The notes under the pieces: model-generated | What the model saw: only the letters and a program-made list of their open reading frames with translations | Databases searched by the model: none | Told to the model about the DNA's origin: nothing | Position numbers and translations under genes: made by a program | Origin: an uncultured Pseudomonadota bacterium | GTDB lineage: Bacteria; Myxococcota_A; UBA796; SXON01 | Length of the DNA stretch: 64,000 nt | Reading direction: 5' to 3' | Assembly: GCA_903875225.1 (NCBI GenBank) | Contig: CAIQVJ010000088.1 | Span: 124,001-188,000, forward strand | Part shown: positions 42,779-52,744 of the stretch, piece after piece | How the letters are laid out: every line of letters begins with the position of its first letter | Numbering within the stretch: the stretch's first letter is position 1

Positions 42779-45541
42779 ATGTCACTCGCCCTCCTCGCGT
42801 TGGTCCTCCCACTTGTTTCAACGCCTGCTTTGGCGTTCGCGCCGGTGGAGGGCGCGGGCGTGGCGCCGAACCGTATCGAGCACTACCACATGCCGGACCA
42901 GCTCCGGATGCGACACCTGCCCGCCTGGGAGGAGTTCACCCTCGGAGCGGGCGCCGGCTGGGTCGGGCGCTTCGACGAGATCGAGGACACCGCGCGGCGC
43001 GCCTGGGGTCCTGGCATCCCGATGGACGACGTCTCGGACGAGGCGGCGGTGGAGCGCTCACTCCGGACCTTTTTCGGGGAGAATCCGGGGCTGGTGGGGG
43101 TTGATGGGAGTGACCTCGTGCTGCGATCGGCCGGGTATTCTGCATCGAACGACATGTGGTACGTGGACTTCGACCGGATGATCTCGGGGGTCCCGGTGTG
43201 GCGGGCTGGGGTGACCGCCCGTATTCATGGCGGGGAATTGGTGATGTTCGGGGTCGAGACCTACCCCGACGTGCAGAGCCTCCCCAAGCCGACGGTCTCG
43301 ATGGCCTCCGCAGAGTCCGTCGCGCAGTTGGAGGGTCCGGCAGCGATGGCGAACCACACCGGGGTGAGCGCCAGGCTCGTCGCCCTGCCGTGGGATCGCG
43401 ACGGTGGGCTGGACATGCGCCTGTGCTGGGAGGTGCACAGCCACACCGAGGCGCCGATCGGCAACTGGGTGACCCACGTGGACGCGCTCACCGGCGAGCG
43501 CTTGAACACCTACAACGAGATCAACTTCTTTGACGGGACCATCCAGGGAACGCACGACACCCGCACGGTGGACGGCAGCTACACGACGTCTGTCATGCCG
43601 CTGGAGAAGTTCACGGGTTCGGACGGCTCCACGGTCTACGCCGACGAGCACGGCGCGATGTCGCTCTCGGACAGCGCCAGCTGGACCACCAGCTTGAGCG
43701 GCTCGTACGTCAACGTGCGGAACCAGACAGGCTCCAGCGGCTCGATGACGGTGAGCTCGGGCGCGCCGGTGTGGACGACCGCCAACGCGACACAGGCCGA
43801 GATCGACACCTACAAGTACGTGTTCGACGTGCGCGCCTGGTCCAACCAGATCGCCCCGGGGAACGGGATGGCGAGCGATGCGCTCACCGCCAAGGTCAAC
43901 ACCAACAGCACCTGCAACGCGTACTACGACGGCGCCGTCAACTTCTACCGAGAGGGCGACGGGTGCAACAACACCGGCCGCATCGCAGACGTCGTGTACC
44001 ACGAGTGGGGCCACGGCTTTCACTACTACCAGCTGGTGGCCGGCGTGTACGACGGGTCGATCTCCGAAGGCATCGCGGACACGGTGGCGTCGTTCCAGAC
44101 GCACGACTCCAACATCGGGCCGTACTTCTACACCTCGGGTGGCCCAGTCCGGGACATCTCGGAGGACCGGGTCTACCCGGATGACATGGACGGCGAGGTG
44201 CACGACGAGGGCATGGTCTTCGGCGGTGCGGTCTGGGATCTGTGGGAGGATCTGGACACGACCTACGGGGAGGGCCGGGATGCATCCGGGACCGCCTGGC
44301 TCACCGTCAACACGCTGCTCGCCAACGGGATCAAGTCGGGCCCGACGATCCCCGAGACCTACGACGAGTTCGTGCTGGCCGACGACGACAACAACAACAC
44401 CGCGGACGGCACGCCCCACATGTGCGAGATCCTCGATGCGTTCGGCCGCCACGGGCTCGGGCCGGGCGGAACCGCCTCGCTGATCGGCATCGACCACATC
44501 GCGCTCGGAAACCAGTTCGCCGACACGCCGATCCCGGTCAGCGGCTCGGTGGTGAACCTGGCTCCAGGGTGCACGGACTTCACGCTCACCAGCGCGGCGG
44601 TGCACTACACCATCGACGGCAGCACCTGGGAGCAGGTGCCGGCCGCCGTGTCGAGCACCGACTTCACCGCCAACCTGAGCGGGTTTCCGTCAGGCACCAT
44701 CGTGACCTACTACCTCTCCGCGCGGGCGGCCGACGGCACCGAGGTCACGCTCCCGGCGGGGGGCGACATCGCGCCCTACACGTTCTACGTCGGCGCGCTC
44801 ACGCAGGTCTACTGCGCCTCCTTCGACTCCGACGACGGCGGGTTCACGCACGCGCTGATCGACGGCCGCGACCAGGAAGGCGCCGACGACTGGGTCTGGG
44901 ACCGCCCGGCCGGCACCGCCGCCGACCCCTCCGAAGCCTTCACCGGGCACAAGGTCTGGGGCAACGACCTCGGCGGCGGCAACTACAACGGGGAGTACCA
45001 GTCCAGCATCGAGAACCGCCTCTCCTCGCCGGCCATCGATGTCGGCTCCAGCACCGAGCTCATCCTGCAGTACCGCAGGTGGCTGAACGTGGAGGACGGG
45101 GTGTACGATCAGGCCAGCATCCTCGCCAACGACACCCAGGTGTGGACCAACCACGCCACCAGTGAGGCCATCGGCGACGAGCAGACGCAGGATCAGGAGT
45201 GGATGCTGCACACCGTGCGCCTCTCTGCCGTGCAGAGCCCGCTCACGCTGGCGTGGGACCTGCACAGCGACGGGGGCCTCGAGTTCGGGGGCTGGAACAT
45301 CGACGACGTCTGTGTGTACGCGCCGGCCGCGGAGGTGGACACCGGTACGCCCGACACGGGAGACACCGCCGTTCCGGTGGACGACACCGGGAACTCGGAC
45401 AGCGCCGGGACGCCCGACACGGGCGACGGCGGGAAGATCGCGGTGAATGGCGGGTGCGGGTGCGCCACCACGCCCGACATGTCGTGGTCCGTCGCGGGCG
45501 TGCTCGTTGCCCTGGCAGCGGTGCGTAGACGGCGGGCATAG
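42779..45541 (+). CDS. Secreted M36-like zinc metalloprotease with MYXO-CTERM-like anchor
   Basis: 920 residues. A signal peptide ([18 protein letters not shown]) is followed by an FTP/PepSY-type propeptide (about 90-250). The zinc site is HEWGH at residues 408-412 with the third ligand in SEGIADT at about residue 430, as in fungalysin-type M36 enzymes. A Cys-containing beta domain and a concanavalin-like region follow. The tail [10 protein letters not shown], then GGCGC, a hydrophobic stretch and RRRRA fits MYXO-CTERM sorting. The msrA gene starts three bases after the stop. The 96 bp between its start and the divergent cytochrome gene must hold both promoters. Confidence 0.88.
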   Translation: MSLALLALVLPLVSTPALAFAPVEGAGVAPNRIEHYHMPDQLRMRHLPAWEEFTLGAGAGWVGRFDEIEDTARRAWGPGIPMDDVSDEAAVERSLRTFFGENPGLVGVDGSDLVLRSAGYSASNDMWYVDFDRMISGVPVWRAGVTARIHGGELVMFGVETYPDVQSLPKPTVSMASAESVAQLEGPAAMANHTGVSARLVALPWDRDGGLDMRLCWEVHSHTEAPIGNWVTHVDALTGERLNTYNEINFFDGTIQGTHDTRTVDGSYTTSVMPLEKFTGSDGSTVYADEHGAMSLSDSASWTTSLSGSYVNVRNQTGSSGSMTVSSGAPVWTTANATQAEIDTYKYVFDVRAWSNQIAPGNGMASDALTAKVNTNSTCNAYYDGAVNFYREGDGCNNTGRIADVVYHEWGHGFHYYQLVAGVYDGSISEGIADTVASFQTHDSNIGPYFYTSGGPVRDISEDRVYPDDMDGEVHDEGMVFGGAVWDLWEDLDTTYGEGRDASGTAWLTVNTLLANGIKSGPTIPETYDEFVLADDDNNNTADGTPHMCEILDAFGRHGLGPGGTASLIGIDHIALGNQFADTPIPVSGSVVNLAPGCTDFTLTSAAVHYTIDGSTWEQVPAAVSSTDFTANLSGFPSGTIVTYYLSARAADGTEVTLPAGGDIAPYTFYVGALTQVYCASFDSDDGGFTHALIDGRDQEGADDWVWDRPAGTAADPSEAFTGHKVWGNDLGGGNYNGEYQSSIENRLSSPAIDVGSSTELILQYRRWLNVEDGVYDQASILANDTQVWTNHATSEAIGDEQTQDQEWMLHTVRLSAVQSPLTLAWDLHSDGGLEFGGWNIDDVCVYAPAAEVDTGTPDTGDTAVPVDDTGNSDSAGTPDTGDGGKIAVNGGCGCATTPDMSWSVAGVLVALAAVRRRRA

Positions 45542-45543
45542 CG

Positions 45544-46188
45544 ATGTGGCCCTTCCAGCCGAAGATGCCGACCGCGGCCACCTCGCTGACAGGCCGTGCG
45601 ACGCCGATGCCTGTGCCCGAGAAGCACTTCGTCAACGGGAGTCCGATGGTCGGGCCGTTCCCGGGGATGGCGTACGCGATGTTCGGGATGGGGTGCTTCT
45701 GGGGTGCCGAGCGCAAGTTCTGGACGGTCCCGGGTGTGTGCGGCACCGCCGTCGGGTACGCCGCGGGGTTCACCCCCAACCCCACGTACAAGGAGGTCTG
45801 CAGCGGGCAGACCGGCCACAACGAGGTCGTGCGCGTGGTGTACGACCCGAAGAAGGTCTCCTACGGCGAATTGCTGAAGGTGTTCTGGGAGAACCACGAT
45901 CCCACCCAGGGGATGCGACAGGGCAACGACACCGGCACGCAATACCGGTCGGGGATCTACGCCTACGAGGGGCAGCGCGCGGAGGCGGAGGCCAGCCGGG
46001 AGGTGTTCGGGGCTGCGCTTGCGAGGGCCGGGTACGGCGCCATCACCACCGAGATCCTCGACGCGCCCGTTTTCTACTACGCAGAGGACTACCACCAGCA
46101 GTATCTGGCGAAGAATCCGGGCGGCTATTGTGGACTGGGCGGCACGGGCGTGAGCTGCGCGGTAGGGGTGGCCCTCCGACCGGTGTGA
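45544..46188 (+). CDS. msrA: Peptide-methionine (S)-S-oxide reductase
   Basis: 214 residues. The catalytic motif [10 protein letters not shown] puts the reactive Cys at residue 51, and further Cys residues lie at the C-terminus ([15 protein letters not shown]), as needed for recycling. [26 protein letters not shown] and [18 protein letters not shown] are the family signature segments, in pieces. It repairs S-methionine sulfoxide. It is packed between a secreted protease and a TonB-dependent receptor; its stop overlaps the receptor start by four bases. Confidence 0.95.
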   Translation: MWPFQPKMPTAATSLTGRATPMPVPEKHFVNGSPMVGPFPGMAYAMFGMGCFWGAERKFWTVPGVCGTAVGYAAGFTPNPTYKEVCSGQTGHNEVVRVVYDPKKVSYGELLKVFWENHDPTQGMRQGNDTGTQYRSGIYAYEGQRAEAEASREVFGAALARAGYGAITTEILDAPVFYYAEDYHQQYLAKNPGGYCGLGGTGVSCAVGVALRPV

Positions 46189-48752
46189 CCCTCCTGCTGC
46201 TGTTCCTGTCCCTCCTGATGTCGCCCGCCCTCGCACAGGATGGCCCGGTGGCGCCCGACGCGGCGGCCGAGCTCCCTCCGCTCGTCAAGGATCCCGCCCT
46301 CATCGAGTTCGTGCCTGCGCCGTACCCTGCCGAAGCGCAGGCCGCCGGCATCTCGGCGAGCGTTCACCTGTTGATCTCGGTCGACGCCACCGGCGCGGTC
46401 ACGGGCGTGCAGGTGCTCACCCCCGCCGGGCATGGCTTCGACGAGGCGGCGGTCACCGCAGCCTCGGCCTTCCGCTTCACGCCCGCAGAAGACGCCTCGG
46501 GCCCTGTCGCGGTGGACATCGAGTTCGACTACGGCTTCACGCTCGCGCCAGCCGAGGCGGCCGCGCCGGCGGAGCAGCCGATCACGCTGGAGGGTGAGCT
46601 TCGGGAGATGGCGACGCAGGTGCCGGTCCAGGGCGCGCACATCCGGGCCACGCGCGATGGTGTGCAGGTGGGGGAGGCGACCTCGGACTCCGCGGGCCGG
46701 TTCGAGATGCGTGGCGTCGAGCCGGGCAGCGTTCGCCTGCTCGCTGTGCATCCGGGCCACCAGGACGGCGAGGCTGCGGTGGAGGTGACGGCCGGCGAGG
46801 TCACGCACGTCACCGTGTGGCTCCGCAGCCTCGGGTACCACGACGGGTTGGTGGCCACCTACGACAAGGAACGCCCCCCCGAGGTCACCCGGCGGACGCT
46901 CTCGATGACCGAGATCCGGCAGGTGCCGGGCACCTTCGGAGACCCCGTCCGCGTGATCCAGAGCCTGCCCGGAGCCGCGCGCGCGCCGTTCTCCAGCGGG
47001 TTGCTGGTCCTGCGGGGCGCGAACCCCGAGGACTCGAACGTGTACGTGGACGGCGTCGAGGTGCCGCTCATCTACCATCTCGGCGGATTCCGATCGATCC
47101 TGAACCCCAACTTCATCGACTCGGTGGACTACCTGCCGGGCACCTATGGGACCCATTACGGCAGGAGCACGGGCGGCGTGGTGGACATCAAGACCACCAG
47201 CAAGTACCCCGATCGTCCGGAGACCTCGTGGCGCACGGACTTCCTGGACAGCGGGGCGTACGTGCACGGGCGGATCGGAAAGAAGATCGGGTTTGCCGCC
47301 GGCGTGCGCAAGTCCTACCTCGACCTGCTCCTCAAGGCCGTGCTCAACGGGACGGGGGCGTATGCGGCACCGCGATGGTTCGACTACCAGGCCAAGGTCG
47401 AGTCGCTGGACTCGGGCTCCGATCAGCTCTCTGCCTTCGTCTTCGGCTTCCAGGACGACCTCATCGTCCGGTTCGGCGATGGGTCGGAGGACCAGCTTGG
47501 GACCCACTATTCGAGCCACCGCCTGGTGCTGCGCTATGCGCATCCCCTGTCCGACACCCTGAAGCTCGAGATCCAGCCTGCTTTCGGAGTGGATGGCACG
47601 CGGTTCGGGTTCGGCAGCCTGTTCACGTTCGACGAGTCCAAGCTGCTGGTGGACCTGCGCGGGTCGCTCCAATGGAAGCCGACGACCCACGTGGGCGTGT
47701 CCGTCGGGCTGGACGGAGAGGCATCCCGGGAGGGGTACTCGATCGCGGTGGGCAGCGTGCCCGTTGACGGTGACAACGCGCTCTCCGAGAGTGAGCCGTT
47801 CGCCACCGAGGCCGGGGTCTGGCAATTCACGCCCGATCCCTACGTGGAAGGCACGCTGCGACCCCTCCACGATGCAGACCGCCTGGCGCTGATCCTCGGG
47901 GCGCGCCTCGATCTGCTGGTACGCAGCGACGTGAAGGTCGCGGCCGCCGCCGACCCGCGGTTCGCGGGGCGGTTCGAGGTGTTCAAGGGCGGCACCCTCA
48001 AGGCGGGCACCGGGCTCTACAACGAGCCGCCGCAAGGGATCGACGTGTATTTTGGGGGCGACGCGGGCTTCGAGCGGGCGTGGGCGAGCGAGCTCGGCTG
48101 GGAGCAGAAGATAGGGCCTGCGATCTCCGCCGACGTCACGGGGTTCTACCGCTGGATGGACCAACTGAACGTGTCATCGGGCTTCGGGGAGGCACCTGGC
48201 AGCACCGACGGCGCCGCGAGCGGAGTCGGGCGTGCCTATGGCATGGAGGTGATGCTCCGCCACGCACTCGTCGACCGGTTCTTCGGCTGGGTGTCGTACA
48301 CCCTCTCCCATTCGGAGCGGAACGACACGCCGGACGATCCTGCGGGCTGGTACGACTACGAATTCGACCAGACGCACATCCTGACAGCCGTGGCGGGGTA
48401 CCGTCTGCCGCTGGACTTCGAGTTCTCTGGCCGGTTCCAGTACGTGACCGGCAACCCGTACACGCCCTACGACGGCGGGCTCTACTACATGGACTCCGGG
48501 CGCTACTACGGCTTTCCCAGCGCCAACACCAACAGCGCCCGGATGCCCGCCTACAACGCGCTTGACTTGCGGATCAGCAAGCTGTTCACCTTCACGCACT
48601 GGCAGATCGAGTGCTTCGCCGACGTGCTGAACGCGTACAACCGGAAGAACCCGGAGTTCATACGATACAACTACGACTATACGGACCACGAGTACATCAC
48701 CGGACTGCCGATCATCCCCTCGCTCGGGTTCGAAGCCAGGGTGAACCTGTGA
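46185..48752 (+). CDS. TonB-dependent receptor with N-terminal TonB-C-like and carboxypeptidase-regulatory-like domains
   Basis: 855 residues. A signal ([16 protein letters not shown]) is followed by about 50-125 resembling a TonB C-terminal domain ([24 protein letters not shown] and VTGVQVL, then AFRFTPA). About 135-215 is a CarboxypepD_reg-like beta sandwich ([18 protein letters not shown]). About 235-370 is the plug ([44 protein letters not shown]). The rest is a 22-strand-type barrel ending FEARVNL, a strand ending in L. GTG 46185 overlaps the msrA stop. Substrate unknown. Confidence 0.88.
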   Translation: MTLLLLFLSLLMSPALAQDGPVAPDAAAELPPLVKDPALIEFVPAPYPAEAQAAGISASVHLLISVDATGAVTGVQVLTPAGHGFDEAAVTAASAFRFTPAEDASGPVAVDIEFDYGFTLAPAEAAAPAEQPITLEGELREMATQVPVQGAHIRATRDGVQVGEATSDSAGRFEMRGVEPGSVRLLAVHPGHQDGEAAVEVTAGEVTHVTVWLRSLGYHDGLVATYDKERPPEVTRRTLSMTEIRQVPGTFGDPVRVIQSLPGAARAPFSSGLLVLRGANPEDSNVYVDGVEVPLIYHLGGFRSILNPNFIDSVDYLPGTYGTHYGRSTGGVVDIKTTSKYPDRPETSWRTDFLDSGAYVHGRIGKKIGFAAGVRKSYLDLLLKAVLNGTGAYAAPRWFDYQAKVESLDSGSDQLSAFVFGFQDDLIVRFGDGSEDQLGTHYSSHRLVLRYAHPLSDTLKLEIQPAFGVDGTRFGFGSLFTFDESKLLVDLRGSLQWKPTTHVGVSVGLDGEASREGYSIAVGSVPVDGDNALSESEPFATEAGVWQFTPDPYVEGTLRPLHDADRLALILGARLDLLVRSDVKVAAAADPRFAGRFEVFKGGTLKAGTGLYNEPPQGIDVYFGGDAGFERAWASELGWEQKIGPAISADVTGFYRWMDQLNVSSGFGEAPGSTDGAASGVGRAYGMEVMLRHALVDRFFGWVSYTLSHSERNDTPDDPAGWYDYEFDQTHILTAVAGYRLPLDFEFSGRFQYVTGNPYTPYDGGLYYMDSGRYYGFPSANTNSARMPAYNALDLRISKLFTFTHWQIECFADVLNAYNRKNPEFIRYNYDYTDHEYITGLPIIPSLGFEARVNL

Positions 48753-49630
48753 TGGCCCTGATGCTCCTTCTGCCGGTGCTGCTGCCTGGCTGCTCGCCCT
48801 CTACGCTCGCGGAGGAGTGGCAGTTGGACCGCCTGCGGCTGCTGGCCATCCGTGCCGACCCCGCCGAACCGCAGCCCGGCGAGACCGTCACCTTCACCTC
48901 GCTCTCGTATGTCCCCGGCGACGTCGACTGGACCGCGGTCTGGCTGGCGTGCGTCGCCGGCTCAGCGACCGGCTGTGCGTTCGACCCCTCGGTGCTCGAC
49001 GACCTCGGGGATCTGTCCACCATGAGCCCGGAAGAGCAGGCGGCCGCGTTCGCGGCGCTCCAGGCGGCGGGCTTCATCGGCTTCGAACCCATGCTCTCTC
49101 CGACGTGGGCCGTGCCTTCCGACGCCCTCGATGGACTGACGGCGGACGAGACCCTCGAGGGGCTCAGTGGCACCGTCCAGGTCAGCTTGACCACGGCCGA
49201 CGACACCGAGCTGGTGCTGAAGGACGTCCCGGTCAGCCTCGCACCGACACCCAACCACAATCCGGACATCGGCGCGTTCGCGGTGGACGACGCAACCCTG
49301 GTCCTTGGTGCGGCGCTCACGGTGAGCGCCGGTCAATCCTACGATCTGAAGGCCACGCTGGCCGATGGAGCGCTCGAGACCTACACCTACCGTACCCAGG
49401 ACGGCGTGGACGAGGAGCGCACCGAGGAGGTGAGCTGGCGTTGGTACACCGATGACGGGAGACTGGAGTCGACGGACTTCGGCTTTTCCAGCACGGACGA
49501 CACCCCGAGCGAGGACGTGATCACCTGGACCCCCGATGCTGCGGGCGACGCGGTGGTGCACGCGGTGGTGCTGGACGGGCGCGGCGGGATGGGGTGGTGG
49601 AGCGTGGCGGCGACCGTGACGGGCGGCTGA
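48752..49630 (+). CDS. Lipoprotein coupled to the TonB-dependent receptor
   Basis: 292 residues. [14 protein letters not shown] is a lipoprotein signal. RLLAIRADPAEPQPGETVTFTSL starts an Ig-like or fibronectin-like fold, and SVAATVTGG ends it; a Ca-type Asp pattern is absent. No enzyme motif. The ATG sits on the receptor's stop codon, so it probably serves as a substrate-binding or partner lipoprotein (SusD-like in position only, not in sequence). Confidence 0.75.
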   Translation: MALMLLLPVLLPGCSPSTLAEEWQLDRLRLLAIRADPAEPQPGETVTFTSLSYVPGDVDWTAVWLACVAGSATGCAFDPSVLDDLGDLSTMSPEEQAAAFAALQAAGFIGFEPMLSPTWAVPSDALDGLTADETLEGLSGTVQVSLTTADDTELVLKDVPVSLAPTPNHNPDIGAFAVDDATLVLGAALTVSAGQSYDLKATLADGALETYTYRTQDGVDEERTEEVSWRWYTDDGRLESTDFGFSSTDDTPSEDVITWTPDAAGDAVVHAVVLDGRGGMGWWSVAATVTGG

Positions 49631-49670
49631 CTTCCGGGCGGGCGGACGGCGGCGGGCTCCCCGCCGCGCT

Positions 49671-50351
49671 ATGTGCCCTGTCGTGCGTGGCCTCATCGTC
49701 ATCGAAGGGTTGATCGGGGTCGGGAAGACCACGCTCTGCCGCCTGCTCGAGCGGGAGTGGGAGGCGCGCCTCGTGCTCGAGCCCGCGGCGGAGAACCCGT
49801 TCCTCGCAGAGTTCTACGCAGACCCGCAGCGGTACGCCTTCCCGGCGCAGATGTTCTACCTGGCCAACCGCTACGCCCAGCAGCTCCAGGCGCGGCAGAC
49901 CTCGCTGTTCCACCCGCTCACGGTGTGCGACTACCTGATGGCGAAGGACGGGATCTTCGCCGAGATGACGCTCTCCGGCGACGAGTTGACGCTCTACCAG
50001 CGCTTCGCGGGGCTGCTGGGGGAGGAGCCGCTCCGACCCGACTTCGTCGTGTTCCTCGACTCCGAGACGGAGGTGATCCGCAGCCGGATCGCGCGCAGGG
50101 GCATCTCCGCGGAGCAGGTCATACCCGCGGCGTACCTGGATGATCTCCGCGCCCGCTACCATCGGCTGTGGGAGACCTGGGACCTGTGCCCCGTCCATGT
50201 CCTGCACACGGACGAGATCGACTACGTGGAGGATCCCGTGGCCCGGGCGCACGTGCTCGCGATGATCGCTGGGTGGCTGGAGGGAAAGCCGGTGCCGGGG
50301 TCACCCGCGCCGTTCCGGCAGACCCGCCAGGGATCCCTGTTCACCCCCTGA
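49671..50351 (+). CDS. Deoxynucleoside kinase-like protein
   Basis: 226 residues. A P-loop at EGLIGVGKTTL, then LVLEPAAENPFL, MFYLANRY and CDYLMAKDGIF (position of the DR/DRS motif in dNKs), VVFLDSE and RSRIARRGISAEQ. The layout matches bacterial deoxyguanosine/deoxyadenosine kinases that phosphorylate salvaged nucleosides. The typical ERS/DRS is replaced by DYLM, so substrate cannot be named. ATG 49671 was kept; the upstream sequence has no clear ribosome site. Confidence 0.88.
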   Translation: MCPVVRGLIVIEGLIGVGKTTLCRLLEREWEARLVLEPAAENPFLAEFYADPQRYAFPAQMFYLANRYAQQLQARQTSLFHPLTVCDYLMAKDGIFAEMTLSGDELTLYQRFAGLLGEEPLRPDFVVFLDSETEVIRSRIARRGISAEQVIPAAYLDDLRARYHRLWETWDLCPVHVLHTDEIDYVEDPVARAHVLAMIAGWLEGKPVPGSPAPFRQTRQGSLFTP

Positions 50352-50369
50352 GGGCACTGCGGTGCGGGC

Positions 50370-51269
50370 TCAATTGCCCCCGTCACCCGAGTGGTTCACG
50401 GCCCAGTTGAGGGGCGAGATGTAGTCGTTCTGGTCGAAGGACTTGATGATCATGTTGGAATTCATCGCGAGGATCGTCGGGTACCCGGTGATCGGGAGCC
50501 ACTTCGCGAACTTCTGTCGCTCGTCGGCCACCACCGCGATGTTCTCGTTCGGGAAGGTGCTGTCCCAGGCCTCGAGGAAGTTCTGGTCGACCTTCTCCGA
50601 CGCGTCTGTCTGGTCGATCACCTCGATCCACAGCACGTCGCCGCTGTCCACGAGATCCTTGATCTGCGCGATGCCCGGGTAGGAGGAGGCGTAGTCGTCG
50701 AAGTAGCTGGCCTGCCCCGCCATGAGCCTGGCCATCTCCTGGCAGTAGTAGCACCAGCCCGCGGAGACGTCGATGATCACGGGCTTTCCGTGGCCGGCGT
50801 AGTCGTAGAAGTCGAAGGCGTCCCCGTATTGGTCGTAGGAGATGAAGTCCGGCAGTTGGTCGCCCACCGCGGCGTTCCCACTCCAGCCGGGGTTGTCCAT
50901 CGTGTCCTTGTCGGGGTTGTAGGGCCAGCCGCCGGTGTAGATCTTGTCGTGCTTGCTGGTGGGATCGTGGCCGGTCTGCAGTTCGTCGTAGTCGGAGTAC
51001 CCGTCGCCGTCGGTGTCTGTGGAGAGCGGGTCGGTGCCGGCTGTCACCTCGTCGCCGTCGGAGAGGCCGTCGCCGTCGGTGTCGGCGAGGGCGGGGTCCG
51101 TTCCGGCGGTGGTCTCGTCCGCGTCGGAGACGCCGTCGCCATCCGAGTCGACTACAGTCGGATCCGAGTCGGTGGGAGAGTCGGTGCCATTGTTGCCCCC
51201 GTGGCCCCTGGGCGTCGTCTGGGAGGAGCACGCGGCGATGGCGAAAAAGAGCGGAAGGAGTCGGGTCAT
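50370..51269 (-). CDS. Thioredoxin-fold lipoprotein with thrombospondin-3-type repeats
   Basis: 299 residues. A signal ending AIAAC is followed by three calcium-type repeats (DSDGDGVSDADETTAGTDP, DTDGDGLSDGDEVTAGTDP, DTDGDGYSDYDELQTGHDP). Residues about 140-290 form a thioredoxin fold with the redox pair in VSAGWCYYCQEM (CxxC). It should be a periplasmic or surface thiol oxidoreductase held on a stalk. ATG 51269 overlaps the FMN reductase stop (ATGA), so the two are coupled. The exported thioredoxin fold suggests disulfide handling. Confidence 0.88.
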   Translation of the reverse strand: MTRLLPLFFAIAACSSQTTPRGHGGNNGTDSPTDSDPTVVDSDGDGVSDADETTAGTDPALADTDGDGLSDGDEVTAGTDPLSTDTDGDGYSDYDELQTGHDPTSKHDKIYTGGWPYNPDKDTMDNPGWSGNAAVGDQLPDFISYDQYGDAFDFYDYAGHGKPVIIDVSAGWCYYCQEMARLMAGQASYFDDYASSYPGIAQIKDLVDSGDVLWIEVIDQTDASEKVDQNFLEAWDSTFPNENIAVVADERQKFAKWLPITGYPTILAMNSNMIIKSFDQNDYISPLNWAVNHSGDGGN

Positions 51270-51832
51270 CGGGGCTCCGGCGGGGTCAGGAATGAGTTGG
51301 CTGCAGCACACGCATGTGTATCGTCTTCGACCGTACCGGGCGTTCCACCCCTGCCCCAAAGCGCTCCGCCCCATCGCATGGAGAGGAACCCGGCACAAAG
51401 GCGGACCGAGTCGATCATCGGTTGGGCCTTCTCCCGGTCCGCGCTCGTCGCCACCACGTACAGCGACTTCTCTCCCATCTTCGCCTTGAAGTCAATTCCC
51501 GGCACGCGGATCCATGCGCTCCAGTGGTCGAGGTAGGCCTTGAGCGGAGCGGGCAGGCTGTACCAGTACACCGGGGCGACGAACACGATGTCGGTCGCCA
51601 GGAGCGTGGCATCCAGGAGCGTACGCAGGTCGCCCGTCGGCAAGGCGTAGCTGCCGCCCGTGTGTCGCACGTCGACGAACGGTGGGATCCTGAACCCGCT
51701 CAGCCGCAGCCAAGTCTGTGTGGTCGTGGCCGGCAGGGCCTGCGCCGCGCGGCGGGCCAGCCACTCGGTGTTGCCGATGTGCCCGGCTTCCCGGGTCGAG
51801 GCGACGAGGAAGAGCACGTGGGGATTCGACAT
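51266..51832 (-). CDS. NAD(P)H-dependent FMN reductase/flavodoxin-like protein
   Basis: 188 residues. HVLFLVASTREAGHIGNTEWLARRA is the flavin-phosphate loop, and FVAPVYWYSLPAPLKAYLDHW is the family signature of WrbA/azoreductase-like reductases. The active-site segment ends KSLYVVATSA. Cytosolic, NAD(P)H plus FMN. It lies upstream of, and overlaps by four bases, the thioredoxin-like lipoprotein gene. ATG 51832 has no strong ribosome site; the frame runs up through a neighbour's shadow. Confidence 0.88.
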   Translation of the reverse strand: MSNPHVLFLVASTREAGHIGNTEWLARRAAQALPATTTQTWLRLSGFRIPPFVDVRHTGGSYALPTGDLRTLLDATLLATDIVFVAPVYWYSLPAPLKAYLDHWSAWIRVPGIDFKAKMGEKSLYVVATSADREKAQPMIDSVRLCAGFLSMRWGGALWGRGGTPGTVEDDTHACAAANSFLTPPEPR

Positions 51833-51912
51833 CGAGGCTCCGGGCTGGAGCGTAACGTCGAACTCCCCGCTGGCTCTGGCAGGCCCAGGGTTACGGGTGC
51901 AGCACCCCGAAC

Positions 51913-52611
51913 ATGGCAACCGACGCCCCCTACCTGCTCGCCGCGCTCCACGAAGTCGGCGTGCCCGCACGCGCAGAGCACGCGCTCGGCTACTTCCCCA
52001 CCGCGATGCGCCACCTCGGCGTTCCGGTGCCGGCGTTGCGCGCAGTGGTCAAGCCGGCGATCGCGGCCTTGCGGAAGGCGCCGGTCGGGGATGCGATCGC
52101 GCTGGTGTTGGACCTCCACGGCAGCGGGGTGTTCGAGGGGCGGCAGGGCGCGTTCGAGATCCTCGGAGCCCTGCCCAGGGTCCGCCGGGCGCTCACCGCT
52201 GGCCAGGTCCTGGCGCTCGCCGAGGGCAACGACAACTGGTGCTCGGTCGACGCGTACGCGTGCAACGTGTCCGGGCCGTGCTGGCGCGAAGGTGCGCTGA
52301 CGGACGCGATGATCGCGACGTGGTCGGCGTCGGACGACCGGTGGATGCGTCGCACCGCGCTGGTGAGCACGGTGCCGCTGAACATGAAGTCCCGGGGCGG
52401 CACCGGAGACACCGCCCGGACGCTCGCCGTGTGCGAGAGGCACGTGGCGGACCGCGACGACATGGTGGTGAAGGCGCTCTCCTGGGCGCTGCGGGAGCTG
52501 GCGGAGCGCGATCCGGCAGCAGTGCAGGCGTTCCTGTCGGCGCACCCGGTGGCGTCCCGCGTTCGCAGGGAGACGAAGAACAAGCTCGAGACGGGCCTCA
52601 AGAACCCGTAG
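51913..52611 (+). CDS. DNA alkylation repair AlkD-like HEAT-repeat protein
   Basis: 232 residues with helical repeats and the AlkD-like motifs EGNDNWCSVDAYACN, ATWSASDDRWMRRTALVS and MVVKALSWALRELAERDP. The D-D-R-W-M-R-R segment and the following helix carry the DNA-binding pattern of the AlkC/AlkD family, which removes alkylated purines. The WxxxD aspartate equivalent lies near residue 115. Divergent from the FMN reductase. Confidence 0.82.
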   Translation: MATDAPYLLAALHEVGVPARAEHALGYFPTAMRHLGVPVPALRAVVKPAIAALRKAPVGDAIALVLDLHGSGVFEGRQGAFEILGALPRVRRALTAGQVLALAEGNDNWCSVDAYACNVSGPCWREGALTDAMIATWSASDDRWMRRTALVSTVPLNMKSRGGTGDTARTLAVCERHVADRDDMVVKALSWALRELAERDPAAVQAFLSAHPVASRVRRETKNKLETGLKNP

Positions 52612-52744
52612 ACCGTGGGCCGCTTGCGCGCGGGGGGCGGCGGGGTGTACGTTGGCGACGTGTGCATGAAGCCAGGCCTCTCCAACCTTCGGTTCCCGTG
52701 CGACGGGCCGGGGGGCTGGTAGCATTGCCCTCCCTGATCCCGCG

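Noticed and set aside
42779..45541. Possible single 1438-codon gene beginning at 41225
   Set aside because: The upstream part is antisense to the cytochrome gene; a signal peptide starts cleanly at 42779.
45447..46188. Receptor frame extended upstream through msrA
   Set aside because: The extension lacks motifs and covers msrA in another frame; GTG 46185 followed by a signal peptide is the true start.
52668..52724. 18-codon frame before the GT-C gene
   Set aside because: Too short, no ribosome site of note and no leader-peptide pattern.
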